Positions 43,642-53,842 of a DNA stretch of 64,000 bases are shown here, piece after piece. The notes below the pieces were generated by a model. It saw nothing but the letters and a program-made list of their open reading frames with translations, was not told where the DNA came from and did not search any database. The position numbers and the translations under genes are program-made. Origin of the DNA: Thermothelomyces thermophilus ATCC 42464 (lineage: Eukaryota; Ascomycota; Sordariomycetes; Sordariales; Chaetomiaceae); NCBI RefSeq assembly GCF_000226095.1, contig NC_016473.1, positions 3,162,001 to 3,226,000 on the forward strand, read 5' to 3'. Every line of letters starts with the position of its first letter. Position 1 is the stretch's first letter.

Positions 43642-45511
43642 CGCCGGCGAGTATCTGTGGTGGTCACCGAAAGAAACGAGCGCGGGCGTAGGCGGGCAGG
43701 CTGAGCTTTTGCATGCTCTTCAAACAACCTCTCCTGAGCCAGAATTGCAGACAGTTGAGTGTCAGCTTGTTGATCTCGAAGCGTTCTGGGTGTCGTGCGT
43801 TTGGGGCTGGGCGTCGGAGAACCCCCGGCGAGGCACTTAATTAATGACGAAAGCCTGTCAGAACCGGGCAGTGCGGGCTGGTCTACTGCTGAGGACCTCA
43901 ACGGGCGCGCACTAACAAGATTGAAAATCCCCTCGAATACAGGAACAAGGTTGGACGTTTTTAGGAGAAGACAGCAAGATCCAATTATCTCTGACTGAGG
44001 GAGGATGCCTAAAGACCTTGACGTATGTGTGTATGCACCGTCAACCAAAGTAGGTATACTCCGTACAGGGGCTCCTGGCAAACGATTACGCGGAAACCAG
44101 TCGAAGCCTGAGGTAGGATGGATCTGCATAGTGTACCGAGCACGGGAGGCACAGCATCCACATGTCACCACAGCAGCATGGGTTGAGAGGTACGGAGTAC
44201 TCCGTAGCGTACCCAGATCGAGGAGGCTCTATCAGCGAAACCCCACGATCAGAATTGTTCTTTTACACACCAAGTGCGGGCCATTGGGGAGGATGGAACC
44301 CGGAATTTTCGCTCGGCCGTCGGGAGTCGGGCTGAGAATTCCCGCGTTAGGGCTGCCTCAGGCTCGGGTCCGGGGAAAAACAGCACCTGGTTGGCTAAGA
44401 AGGCTCCGAGGCGCTGTGGACACCTAACTTTTTTGTGTCCGCATGCCTGAGCAATCGTAATGTACCACAGTACACACGCAGAAAGCGCCGAGTGTTGAAC
44501 ACTCGATGAAGGGAGTTGTAGATAACTGTACTTACCTTGTGCCAAAGAGTGGTTTCTGAGTTCCAAATGGAGTACCATAGCACATGCTCTAGGAACCTCT
44601 TGGCCGTCAAGTCGCCAACATCGCACACCTGCTGGTAACTATGGCGAATGCCCGCTAGTAATTACGTCCGGCCGACGCGGCTCGGCAACAACCAAGACCG
44701 GCCGGTGTATTCACGAGCGGGTACCATTACACTACAGGCCCACAACTGGCACTTGGCACTTCAGGACGGGCTACCCTTTTCAGCATAATAAACTAGCCCT
44801 GTGTATATTGTCACTTGTTCTCCCTACCGCTCCCGAATTGGCATCGCTAACCTGCAGATACACTACTTGCCTGGCACTGCCGACCTAGGTAGTCCCGTCT
44901 GATAGTGCCTCCCGGGCTGAAAATGCAGTGTATGGGCATCGGCTTCAGTAAGCGACACAGCTTGGGCGGTCCGACGGGGGCTGAGTCGCCCGGGAGAGGT
45001 CCTCATCAGCAGAAGGAGGTGATCTTACCTGGTGTAAATACGGAGTACTGTACATACATGCATACGTTATTCAAGCAGCCGGAAACACGAGTTTCCGACC
45101 ATCTGTCTGCGGGCTGACGCACACGCAAGGAAGGCCAAGACCCAGATGCATCATGGAGCGAGGGGAACACGCTACGGAGTATAAGACTGGAAGTTGCCGC
45201 ATCAGGTATCAGGAATCCGTAATCCGTACAGTCTCTGTAATACGCATGGTACATCCATACGGACGTCCTCGGCAGGGAGTGTAATGTACGGATTACGTAC
45301 GGAGTAGTGTACGTGGGTACCTATGTACTGTACCTACTTTGCCCATGACACAAAGGCGGTGAACATTTTCAGCCCGGCGCACCCCACCAACTTTTTTCTG
45401 CCGCCATTCGCATCCATTGTATTTGCAATTTACTCCGATTCCGCGGTTTCACTTCGGCCGACGCTTGAGCATTCCCGGGGCCCCAGAAAATCCAATTCGG
45501 CCCAGATCACC
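43642..45511. other. Divergent region, Zn2Cys6 gene / LYS4, rich in the 9-mer
   Basis: The 1.87 kb gap contains six of the window's 14 exact TACTCCGTA/TACGGAGTA copies (from 44057 to 45306) and several TACGGATTA variants. A TGAGTCG, one base off the Gcn4/Cpc1 site, lies near 44983. No gene is supported. Confidence 0.55.
44057..45306. repeat. Cluster of TACTCCGTA/TACGGAGTA 9-mers with one 16-bp palindrome
   Basis: Exact copies begin at 44057, 44191, 44198, 45039, 45173 and 45298. The second and third overlap to make TACGGAGTACTCCGTA (44191-44206), a perfect palindrome. Elsewhere exact copies begin at 1365, 9734, 10075, 27875, 28058, 33676, 39857 and 52857, all between genes. Confidence 0.75.
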
Positions 45512-48070
45512 ATGATCACGCCTATGGTATGCTATGCGGGAGCCCCTGGCCTTCTGATTGACTCACACAGGCGCTGACCAATTTCTAGAGACGGAGCTTG
45601 GCCTTGGCCGCCCGCAGAGGGTGTCGCGTGGCTCTCGCCGCCGCCTCGAGAAGCCCGAGAACGACCCGATCAACACTGCAAGCGGCGCGTGTTGTGTCGT
45701 ACACTACGACATCACGCCTGGATGCATTTCACACGCAGCTCGAGAATGCTGCATCATCGCCGTTTCCATCCTCCTCCAAGACCGCGATACAGAACCCGCA
45801 GACCTTGACAGAGAAAATCGTCCAGAGGTATGCGGTTGGGCTCGCTCCGGGGAAGAAGGTGAAGGCCGGTGACTATGTGACTCTCCGTATGTCAGAACTG
45901 CGTTGATTCTTTCTTCTTATGTACGGCTCCAGGAGTCTCCAGTTGTTTCTGAGACCAGGAGCTTGCCGTCGAGTTATTGATATTCAGGGTGCCCCAATTG
46001 GAAGAAATGGCTGACATTGTCCGAGAACCGGGGCATCTCATGACGCATGACAACTCATGGCCTGTCGCCATGAAGTTTATGTCGGTCGGCGCAACCAAGA
46101 TCCACGACAATCGGCAGGTCGTCATGACGCTTGATCACGATGTCCAGAATAAGAGCGAGGCGAACCTCAAGAAGTACCGGCAAATTGAAGAATTTGCCAA
46201 GAAGCAAGGCGTGGACTTCTACCCCGCTGGCCGGGGTATAGGACATCAGATCATGGTCGAGGAGGGGTATGCATGGCCAGGAACGCTCGCTGTCGCCTCC
46301 GACTCGCACAGTAACATGTATGGCGGTGTCGGGTGCCTGGGCACGCCCGTGGTGCGAACAGATGCCATGAGCATTTGGGTAACGGGGCGGACGTGGTGGC
46401 AAATCCCACCCATTGCCAAAGTGACGTTCACCGGTATCTTGCCTCCAGGCGTAACTGGCAAAGACGTTATTGTGGCTCTCTGCGGCCTCTTCAACAATGA
46501 CGACGTGCTAAATCACGCCATCGAGTTCACCGGCTCAGAGGAGACCATGCGTAGTATTCCTATCGACGATCGTCTCGCCATTGCCAACATGACGACGGAA
46601 TGGGGGGCTCTATCCGGTCTCTTCCCCATCGATTCGGTGCTGCAATCCTGGCTGAGAGCCAAGGCAACCACGTCTGCAATGCTCAACCCGGAGCTCGGCG
46701 CGCGGGCGAAGTTCACTCACGCCAAGATTGACGAACTCATCAGCAACCCGCTCACGGCAGACCCTGGCGCCACGTATGCCAAGTCGCTGTACCTGAACCT
46801 GTCAACTCTGTCGCCTTTCGTCTCCGGGCCCAACTCCGTCAAGGTTGCTACGCCCCTTAAAGACCTCGAGGCCCAGGACATCAAAATCAACAAGGCGTAC
46901 CTTGTCTCATGCACCAACTCCCGAGCATCGGACATAGCCGCTGCGGCCAAAGTTTTCAAGGATGCTGCGAAGGACGGCGTCATTCCCAAGGTGGCTGATG
47001 GCGTGAAATTCTACCTCGCGGCCGCGTCTCAGCTCGAGCAAGCGGCGGCTGAAGAGTCGGGTGATTGGCAGGTGCTACTCCAGGCCGGCGCGGAGCCTCT
47101 TCCTTCCGGTTGCGGCCCTTGCATCGGGCTCGGCAAGGGCCTCCTAGAGCCTGGTGAGGTCGGCATCAGCGCGAGCAACCGCAATTTCAAGGGGCGGATG
47201 GGTTCTACCGAGGCCAAGGCCTACCTCGCCAGCCCCGAGGTTGTGGCAGCCAGCGCACTGCAAGGCAAGATTGCTGGTCCCGGCTGGTACCAAAAGCCCG
47301 AGGGTGTCGAGAAAGTCATTATCGGCGAAGGCAACGGGGACCACATCCAGGACAAGGCGCTCAGCATCGGGGATGCCCTTGACAAGATCATCGCTCAAGC
47401 GGACAGCATGATTGCTACGGCCGAGAAGGAGATGTTCGGCGCCACCGGCGCCGACACGGCTGCCGCCGAGGAGGAAACTCTCACTGAGGTCCTCCCGGGC
47501 TTCCCCGAAAAGATCGAGGGCGAGATCGTCTTTTGCGACGCCGACAACATCAACACGGACGGTATCTACCCGGGTAAGTATACGTACCAGGACAACGTAT
47601 CGGTCGACAAGATGGCCGAAGTCTGTATGGAGAACTACGATAAGGCCTTCAACTCGATTGCCCGTCCCGGCGACATCCTCGTCTCTGGCTTCAACTTTGG
47701 TTGCGGCAGCTCTCGCGAGCAGGCCGCCACCGCGATCCTCGCCAAGAAGATTCCGCTTGTCGTCGCCGGCAGTTTCGGCAACATCTTCAGCCGGAACAGC
47801 ATCAACAACGCCCTCATGGGCGTCGAGGTGCCGAGGCTGGTGCAGCGGCTGCGTGAGACGTTCAGCGCCAAAGACGGGGAGAAGGTGCTGACCAGGCGGA
47901 CCGGCTGGAAATTGGTGTGGGATGTCAGGCGCAGCAAGGTGGTTGTTACTGAGGGCGAGGGCGGCGAGACGTGGAGCCAGAAGGTGGGCGAACTGCCACC
48001 CAATGTACAGGAGATCATCGCCAAAGGCGGGCTGGAGAAGTGGGTCAAGAGTCAGCTCTCGGAGGCGTAA
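45512..48070 (+). CDS. lys4: Homoaconitase, mitochondrial (lysine biosynthesis, Lys4)
   Basis: Three exons: 45512-45526, 45589-45886, 46026-48070, giving 785 residues. Exon 1 encodes only MITPM; exon 2 continues [20 protein letters not shown], a classic basic/Ala/Ser mitochondrial presequence. The second junction rebuilds [20 protein letters not shown], the conserved family segment; an upstream CAG acceptor is out of phase. Iron-sulfur ligands lie in VSCTNSR and [11 protein letters not shown], and the swivel domain in [36 protein letters not shown] and [20 protein letters not shown] point to homoaconitase rather than TCA aconitase. Reaction: homoaconitate to homoisocitrate in the fungal alpha-aminoadipate pathway, in the mitochondrial matrix. 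A TGACTCA in intron 1 suggests Cpc1 general amino-acid control. It converges with MOD5 at a distance of 153 bases. Confidence 0.94.
45559..45565. promoter_or_regulatory. Gcn4/Cpc1-type site TGACTCA inside LYS4 intron 1
   Basis: A perfect, palindromic-class TGACTCA lies in the 62-base first intron of the homoaconitase gene, 47 bases after the start codon. Gcn4/CpcA/Cpc1 bind this sequence and activate amino-acid biosynthesis genes, including the lysine pathway in yeast. An intronic position is unusual, so function is inferred. Confidence 0.4.
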
Positions 48071-48223
48071 GGGGTGATTATAAATACGGTGTATGTAGAC
48101 GGCTTGTTGCTTGCTGTTGATACCAATGTGTTTTTTTTCGGCGAAGGGCAAAATGAAAGGGGTTGTAAGCAATGCGTCTTTAAACCCTCTTTTTGCACAG
48201 ACTCGGGGACCGCTGAGCGTTTA

Positions 48224-49764
48224 TTATGGAGAATCTATTGCGGTTGTGACCTCCTCTCTTGGCATGTCAGGTGTGACTGCTATCAGGTCTCTTGACGGCA
48301 CAGCATGAGCTGGTATTAATTGCCTTTTTCTCGCTCCGCGCACCGCTTTCTGGTGCTTCCTGCTCGTAATGTGCGCCTGCCACAACCCTTCTGTCAGGAG
48401 CGTCTTCTGGCAGACGTCACACGTCTTGCGGCATGGTGTCTCCTGACGGTTGCTCCTCTCGATTGTCTCTGCTAGGACTTCCCTTGCTGTCTCCGACACC
48501 TCTGCCGGCGGAGGCAGCGGCTCATTGGCGAGGAATTTCCTCGTCAGCTCAACCCCCTTCTCAAGCACCTCTGTGTTCCAGCGCTCAATCGCCGTGCTGT
48601 CCAAGAGGTAGAGCCTATCCAGCAGCTTCTCCTCCTGAAGAGACGAGATGGTCTTCATTGTCATCCAGCGCACCTGATACTTGGCGTACTGGCGAGTGGC
48701 TGTCTTGGTGTCTTCAGTCCCTGCCTGTCGAAGCTTGTCCAGCTCAGGACCAGCAACGCCGTTCTTTGCCGCGGCTAGATAGGGCTCAAATTGGCGGAAG
48801 CCAATGGATTGCCATATGCCCTTTGACCGGTCAACTGTTTCACCAGCCGCCAACCGTTGTTGAAGGTAATCATAGACCTCGGCTGTCTCGCCGAGGAGAC
48901 CGTTTTGCATCATCCTGTCTACGCGCTTGTCTAACCGCTCGTTGAGCGCTTCCCGCCGAGCGTAAAGCCAGAAGAGCAACACTTCACCGAGGCCGTGGCT
49001 ATGCGTGTGCTTTTGGGATGCCCACTTGGACTCCTTCTTGCTGCGCTGCTCCGCGTAGATGTCGGAGGCGCGGCGGCCCGTCCCAAAGTAGATCTCCAGA
49101 GACGTTCGGATCTTGCGAGCATCATTTGGGTGCCATTTATCCGCCATCACGGGATCTACCTCGCGCAGTTTCGCCAACATTGCCTCCGGAGATTCCGTCA
49201 ATATCGGGTATTTTGCTGCCAGCTCGTCGCGGTTCAATGCACCGCCTTCCGGTGCTGGCTGGTCGTCGACGACCCTCCCCTCGAAGAGCAGCCCATCAAG
49301 ATAGTAGGAAGTGCCGCCGACTAGGATGGGGAGCTTGCCGCGACTGCGAATCTCGGATATTATTCGGGCAGCCTCTCTCTTGAACTGCGTCACGACCCAA
49401 GGCTCCTCGCCGAGGTCGATGCTGCCGAGAAGATGATGGGGGATTCCTCGCTGTTCTTGGGCCGTGAGCTTGTTGGTTATGATTGGAAGGCCTTTATACA
49501 TCTGCATCGCGTCCGCGTTAATGATTTCGCCGTTGTACCTTGTCGCTAATTCGACGGCGAGCTAGTTGCAGTTAGCGGCAGTCACGGCCAAAAAAAAAAG
49601 TAGAGGTAAGTAGTTGTAGGAAGCCGAGGTGAAAATCATACATCTGACTTGCCCGTGCCAGTCGAGCCATAGATAACTATTATTGGTCTCATTCTCCTCA
49701 CGGTAGCTCTGCTCAAGCTCGGTGTTAAGCCGAGCCTTGGGGCGAAGCGGGAAAAAAGGCCCAT
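48224..49764 (-). CDS. mod5: tRNA dimethylallyltransferase (tRNA isopentenyltransferase, Mod5)
   Basis: Two exons: 49764-49642 and 49561-48224, giving 486 residues from the ATG at 49764. The P-loop is IYGSTGTGKSD (residues about 31-41, split from LAVELATRYNGEIINADAMQ by the intron). DMAPP/tRNA-binding segments follow: QMYKGLPIITNKLT, GIPHHLLGSID and LPILVGGTSYYLDGLL, then WHPNDARKIRTSLEIY. The C-terminus carries a C2H2-type zinc finger (CDVCQKTL...HITSRKH), as in eukaryotic Mod5/TRIT1. Role: adds a dimethylallyl group to A37 of tRNAs reading UNN codons. Two in-frame ATGs matter: 49764 gives a 24-residue basic, Ser/Arg/Leu extension like a mitochondrial presequence, and 49692 starts directly at MRPIIVIYG, so a mitochondrial and a cytosolic/nuclear form may come from one gene, as in yeast. 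It diverges from SEC61. Confidence 0.92.
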
Positions 49765-50192
49765 CAGCGTCACCCGGGGCTGAGTCGCAGCAACATCGCA
49801 GCGTTCGACACAACAAAGTCCCCGACTTTTTGTTGGAGACAGTAAGTTAGTTGCCCCACAATCCGGTCGTTGGAGAAAGTCTTGGCGTTTTCCCCAGGCC
49901 ATGTGAGAGTCCAGCCGCAGCTGGCGCACGGAGCAGCCCGCGCTGCTTGTTGTGGATTGGTGCAGCTGTCACGTGTGGACCCATCTCCGAATTGGACACA
50001 TCACAGAATAACTTTGAAGCCAGATCTTAAGGAGCCGCCTCTCCAGCTGTCTCCTCTCGCCCCCCCTTTTCGAGATCCCTTCTGTGCCGACAACAACTCC
50101 ATTCCTTTCCCAGAGTCGTTGTCGCTCGCTCCGTCTCTTCTTTCTTCTGGATGATTTAATAATTTTGATTCCTTTGTTTTCAATTGCCCAAC
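49765..50192. other. Divergent promoter, MOD5 / SEC61
   Basis: The 428-base gap between two divergent starts contains ATTGG (49956-49960, an inverted CCAAT) and, nine bases on, CACGTG (49970-49975). CCAAT and CACGTG-like boxes are common in fungal promoters, and the latter resembles sites used by bZIP/bHLH factors; the arrangement is the reverse of a mammalian ERSE. A CT-rich leader precedes the SEC61 ATG. Confidence 0.45.
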
Positions 50193-51797
50193 ATGAGTTC
50201 CCGTAAGTCGTCGCGAGGCGCGCTCTGGGGCTCGCGCAGCTTGCGCGTGCAGCTGGAGCTAGCTCTCTGTTCTCAATTGCTGATGTTTACGACAATCGCG
50301 CTGACCGTCTCGCCCGCCTTGCAGTACGGTTTCTCGACCTCGTCAAGCCCTTCGTGCCGTTCCTCCCTGAGGTGCAGCAGCCCGAGACCAAGATTCCCTT
50401 CAACCAGAAGTTGATGTGGACTGGCTTGACCCTCCTGATCTTCTTGGTCATGAGCCAAATGCCGCTTTACGGCATTGTCTCGTCCGACACGTCCGATCCG
50501 CTATACTGGCTGCGCATGATGATAGCGAGTAATCGTGGTACCCTGATGGAGCTCGGTATCACGCCCATCATCTCGTCTGGCATGGTCTTCCAGCTCCTTG
50601 CTGGTACCCACATGATCGACGTCAACCTTGACCTCAAGTCCGACCGCGAGCTGTATCAGACCGCCCAGAAGCTCTTTGCGCTTATCCTTTCCGTCGGCAC
50701 CGCCACCGTTTACGTCTTCACCGGTCTCTACGGCCCTCCCAGCGAGCTTGGTGCCGGCATCGTCTTCCTGCTCATCTTGCAGCTGGTTATTGCTGGCATG
50801 ATCGTCATTCTTCTTGACGAGCTCCTCCAGAAGGGCTACGGCCTTGGCAGCGGTATCTCCCTCTTCATTGCCACCAACATCTGCGAATCGATCATGTGGA
50901 AGGCTTTCTCCCCCACCTCGATCAACACTGGCCGTGGCCCCGAGTACGAGGGTGCTGTCATCGCTCTCTTCCACCTCCTCATGACCTGGCCCAACAAGCA
51001 GCGGGCGCTCCAGGAGGCGTTCTACCGCCAGAACCTGCCCAACATCATGAACCTGCTCGCCACCCTCGTCGTCTTCGCCGCTGTCATCTACCTTCAGGGC
51101 TTCCGCGTCGAGATTCCCGTCAAGTCCTCGCGCCAGCGTGGCGCTCGCGGCTCGTACCCCGTCCGCCTTTTCTACACCTCCAACATGCCCATCATGCTGC
51201 AATCGGCTCTGTCCTCCAACATCTTCCTGATCAGCCAGATGCTCTACTCGCGCTTCTCTGAGAACCTGCTGGTCCGCCTCTTCGGCGTCTGGGAGGCTAA
51301 GGATGGCTCATCGCAGCTCTCTGCGGTTTCCGGCCTCGTCTACTACATGTCCCCTCCGCTGAACTTCAAGGATGCCCTGCTCGACCCCATCCATACCGCG
51401 GTCTACATCGCCTACATGCTCACTGCCTGCGCCGTCTTCTCCAAGACCTGGATTGAGGTGTCTGGCTCGAGCCCCCGCGATGTTGCCAAGCAGCTCAAGG
51501 ATCAGGGCCTGGTCATGGCCGGCCACCGCGAGCAGAGCATGTACAAGGAGCTCAAGCGCATCATTCCGACCGCTGCCGCCTTTGGTGGTGCCTGCATTGG
51601 CGCTCTCTCCGTCGCCAGCGACCTTATGGGTGCCCTCGGTTCCGGAACTGGAACTCTTCTGGCCGTCACGTAAGTTCAACTGTGAATTTGGAGGCTACAA
51701 CAGGTCGCTAACATGCCGCAGCATCATCTACGGTTATTTCGAGATTGCTGCCAAGGAGGGTGATCTGTCCGGTATGAAGGGCATGATCATGGGCTGA
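50193..51797 (+). CDS. sec61: Sec61 alpha, ER protein-translocation channel
   Basis: Three exons: 50193-50202, 50325-51669, 51722-51797, giving 476 residues. The first coding exon is only 10 bases (MSS plus one base); joining it gives [20 protein letters not shown], the canonical Sec61 N-terminus. The protein has the ten-helix SecY/Sec61 pattern, with the plug region after TM1 ([20 protein letters not shown]), [19 protein letters not shown], and the cytosolic ribosome-binding loop [20 protein letters not shown]. The last exon adds [20 protein letters not shown]. Role: pore of the ER translocon for co- and post-translational import of secretory and membrane proteins, with Sbh1 and Sss1 subunits that are not in this window. 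Length and sequence are complete and normal. It shares a promoter region with MOD5. Confidence 0.96.
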
Positions 51798-53842
51798 GCG
51801 TGCTAGAGGCACGCTCTCGCAGCTAGCTGCACTATCCATTCCATAAACCGGCTGTCTCTTCCGCCCGGTTTCTGCGATGTCGATTCTGTCTGTAATTGCC
51901 TGCGAAGGCAAGCGATGGCTGTCCTGTAAAATAGCAAATTCAGGTGGAACCATAAAGGGAGGCTTCTTAAAAGCGGGCGGGTTGTTTTTGCATCTTGGCG
52001 GGCAGTCGACCCAGCAGGTCTTCAATATCGAATTTACGAGGCTCAGGCGCCCAGGGTGCTTCATAGAATTCAACGCCTTGAGAACCCTCGCGTGTTGCCT
52101 GATATAATCCATATATATATAACGTATGCCTGCTAGCCGCTGTTTTTGGGGGAAATTGTTAGCGAAGGTGCTTACGTTACTGGGTAGGGCACTTCAACTT
52201 TGTTCACAATGGGTGAGGAGTTTGAAATCCGTTCCTGTGTTCTTCCTCCGTACTCGGAAGCGGTACGTTCCTTTGGCGCAAAGCCACAGGATTGACAAGA
52301 GCCATGGAACGGGGATCCTTCCGGATAATCGGAGTTGACTCACGGGGTCCCTTCTCTGGGCTGCAGCCTTCCGTTCCCACCCTCAGATGGATTGTCAATG
52401 AGAAAAGGCTTGATAAATTAGGAAGGTCCCTTATTACTGTGGTTACGAGCCAAAGTTTTTTCCCCCTAGGCAGGTACCGACCGGGGCGACACGGAAAAAC
52501 TCCCAAGCTTCCCAGGCGTTTGTTGCAAAGTACCAGAAATACATCTTCAACACATGTACAACATCATCAACCAAAGAGGAAAATGACATATACAAGATAA
52601 TATGATAAACACGTCTCTTATTATATAATGTATATAATTTTTAAAGCAAAATCCTGGCGCTGGCATTGTTTTCTGTGCTTTTGTTTCTCAATGTGGTGTT
52701 GTAGGCGGGGACCCTTGTTAGTTCCCGTCTTGGGGAGGAAACTTACCCATACCAACTAGTAGAGGTAGATGCAGTACACTAGCGGGTGCTTATTCCTGCC
52801 AACTCGCGGCTCCGCCGTGTCCACCTAGCTGCAATCTGGCAAGGTGCGGTGGGTGCTACTCCGTACAATACATCCGCACCGAATTGCAGAAGCCTGCGCT
52901 TTGCCAAGGATGGAACGGCAGCCTCAATCCCCGGTGAAAAGTGCTGCATTTGAAACGCTCTTCGCGTGTCTGGATTTACGCCTTTTGCAGTCCGGGGTAG
53001 TGCGATACTGACTGACCAGGATATATGTACGGTTCAAGTCCAAGCTCACATCAGTTTGCTTTGGAAATATATGCGCAAAACACCCACTTGTCGAGATGAG
53101 GAATGGCAATCAACTCCTGGTTTAATTGAGATTCTACGGGAAGCCGGCGGTGAATCGGAGTTCTGGACCATCTGACATCATTGACCACCCAGGTCTCGCA
53201 CGAACTCCTCGCCCCGCGAAATGTGTGTGGTCAGGTGCTAGCAAACGGTAGCACCATTTCGTAAATGAGTTTGGATGGGTGGAAACGCTCGAACAGATTC
53301 GTACCAAAAGTTTAGTGAGATTGGAAGACTTTATCACCTTCAACTGCGCGCTGCTGCCGCCTCGAACTCCAGCAAATATGTAACTACGGATACACTTGCT
53401 GGAATATCGTTTGCTTTCGTCGTGTTGCAGAGCCCACAGAGCTTCAGCGGAGACGTTTTAGAACCGGACCCCACCTTGCTGACGACCTGGAGGCTGGGAA
53501 GCTTCCTTCCTGATAAGTGTGGTGCGGCCCAGGCAGACCCGCAAAGAACAGGCTGCAAGCAACCCAAGCTCTCGGAAATCCCAAGGAACTAACGACCCTG
53601 GTGTGCCCACTTTTGAAGACGGAAATGCAGATAGTTTGCAGCGGCTAGCGCACGCAGCAGGGTTTAGAATCTGCTTAAAGCTGCCTTGCGCCAGAAACGT
53701 CTTTCCGGATTGACATTAACCAGCTCTGCCTCGTTCATTTTCGGCGCCCGCTCGCAGATCCAAGCCACCCCCAAACCGTTTTCCCCACGCTCGTCTCGCC
53801 TACTGCTCGGAATAGCAGACGAGGCAAGCGAGTCTATTCGCC
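51798..53842. other. Intergenic, 3' region of SEC61 and upstream of the ABC transporter
   Basis: No gene is supported in this 2 kb. It contains an AT-rich patch at about 52540-52660, TATATATATA at about 52111-52120, a TGACTCA near 52336 and one 9-mer at 52857-52865. Open frames are short and mutually overlapping. Confidence 0.5.

Noticed and set aside
43434-44171. Minus-strand frame overlapping and extending the Zn2Cys6 gene upstream
   Set aside because: It is in a different frame from the zinc-cluster exon, starts at a non-ATG codon and shows no domain.
45988-46025. Alternative CAG acceptor for LYS4 exon 3
   Set aside because: It is out of phase with the exon 2 donor; the GAG acceptor at 46025 keeps phase and restores the conserved VTLQP...MTHDNSW segment.
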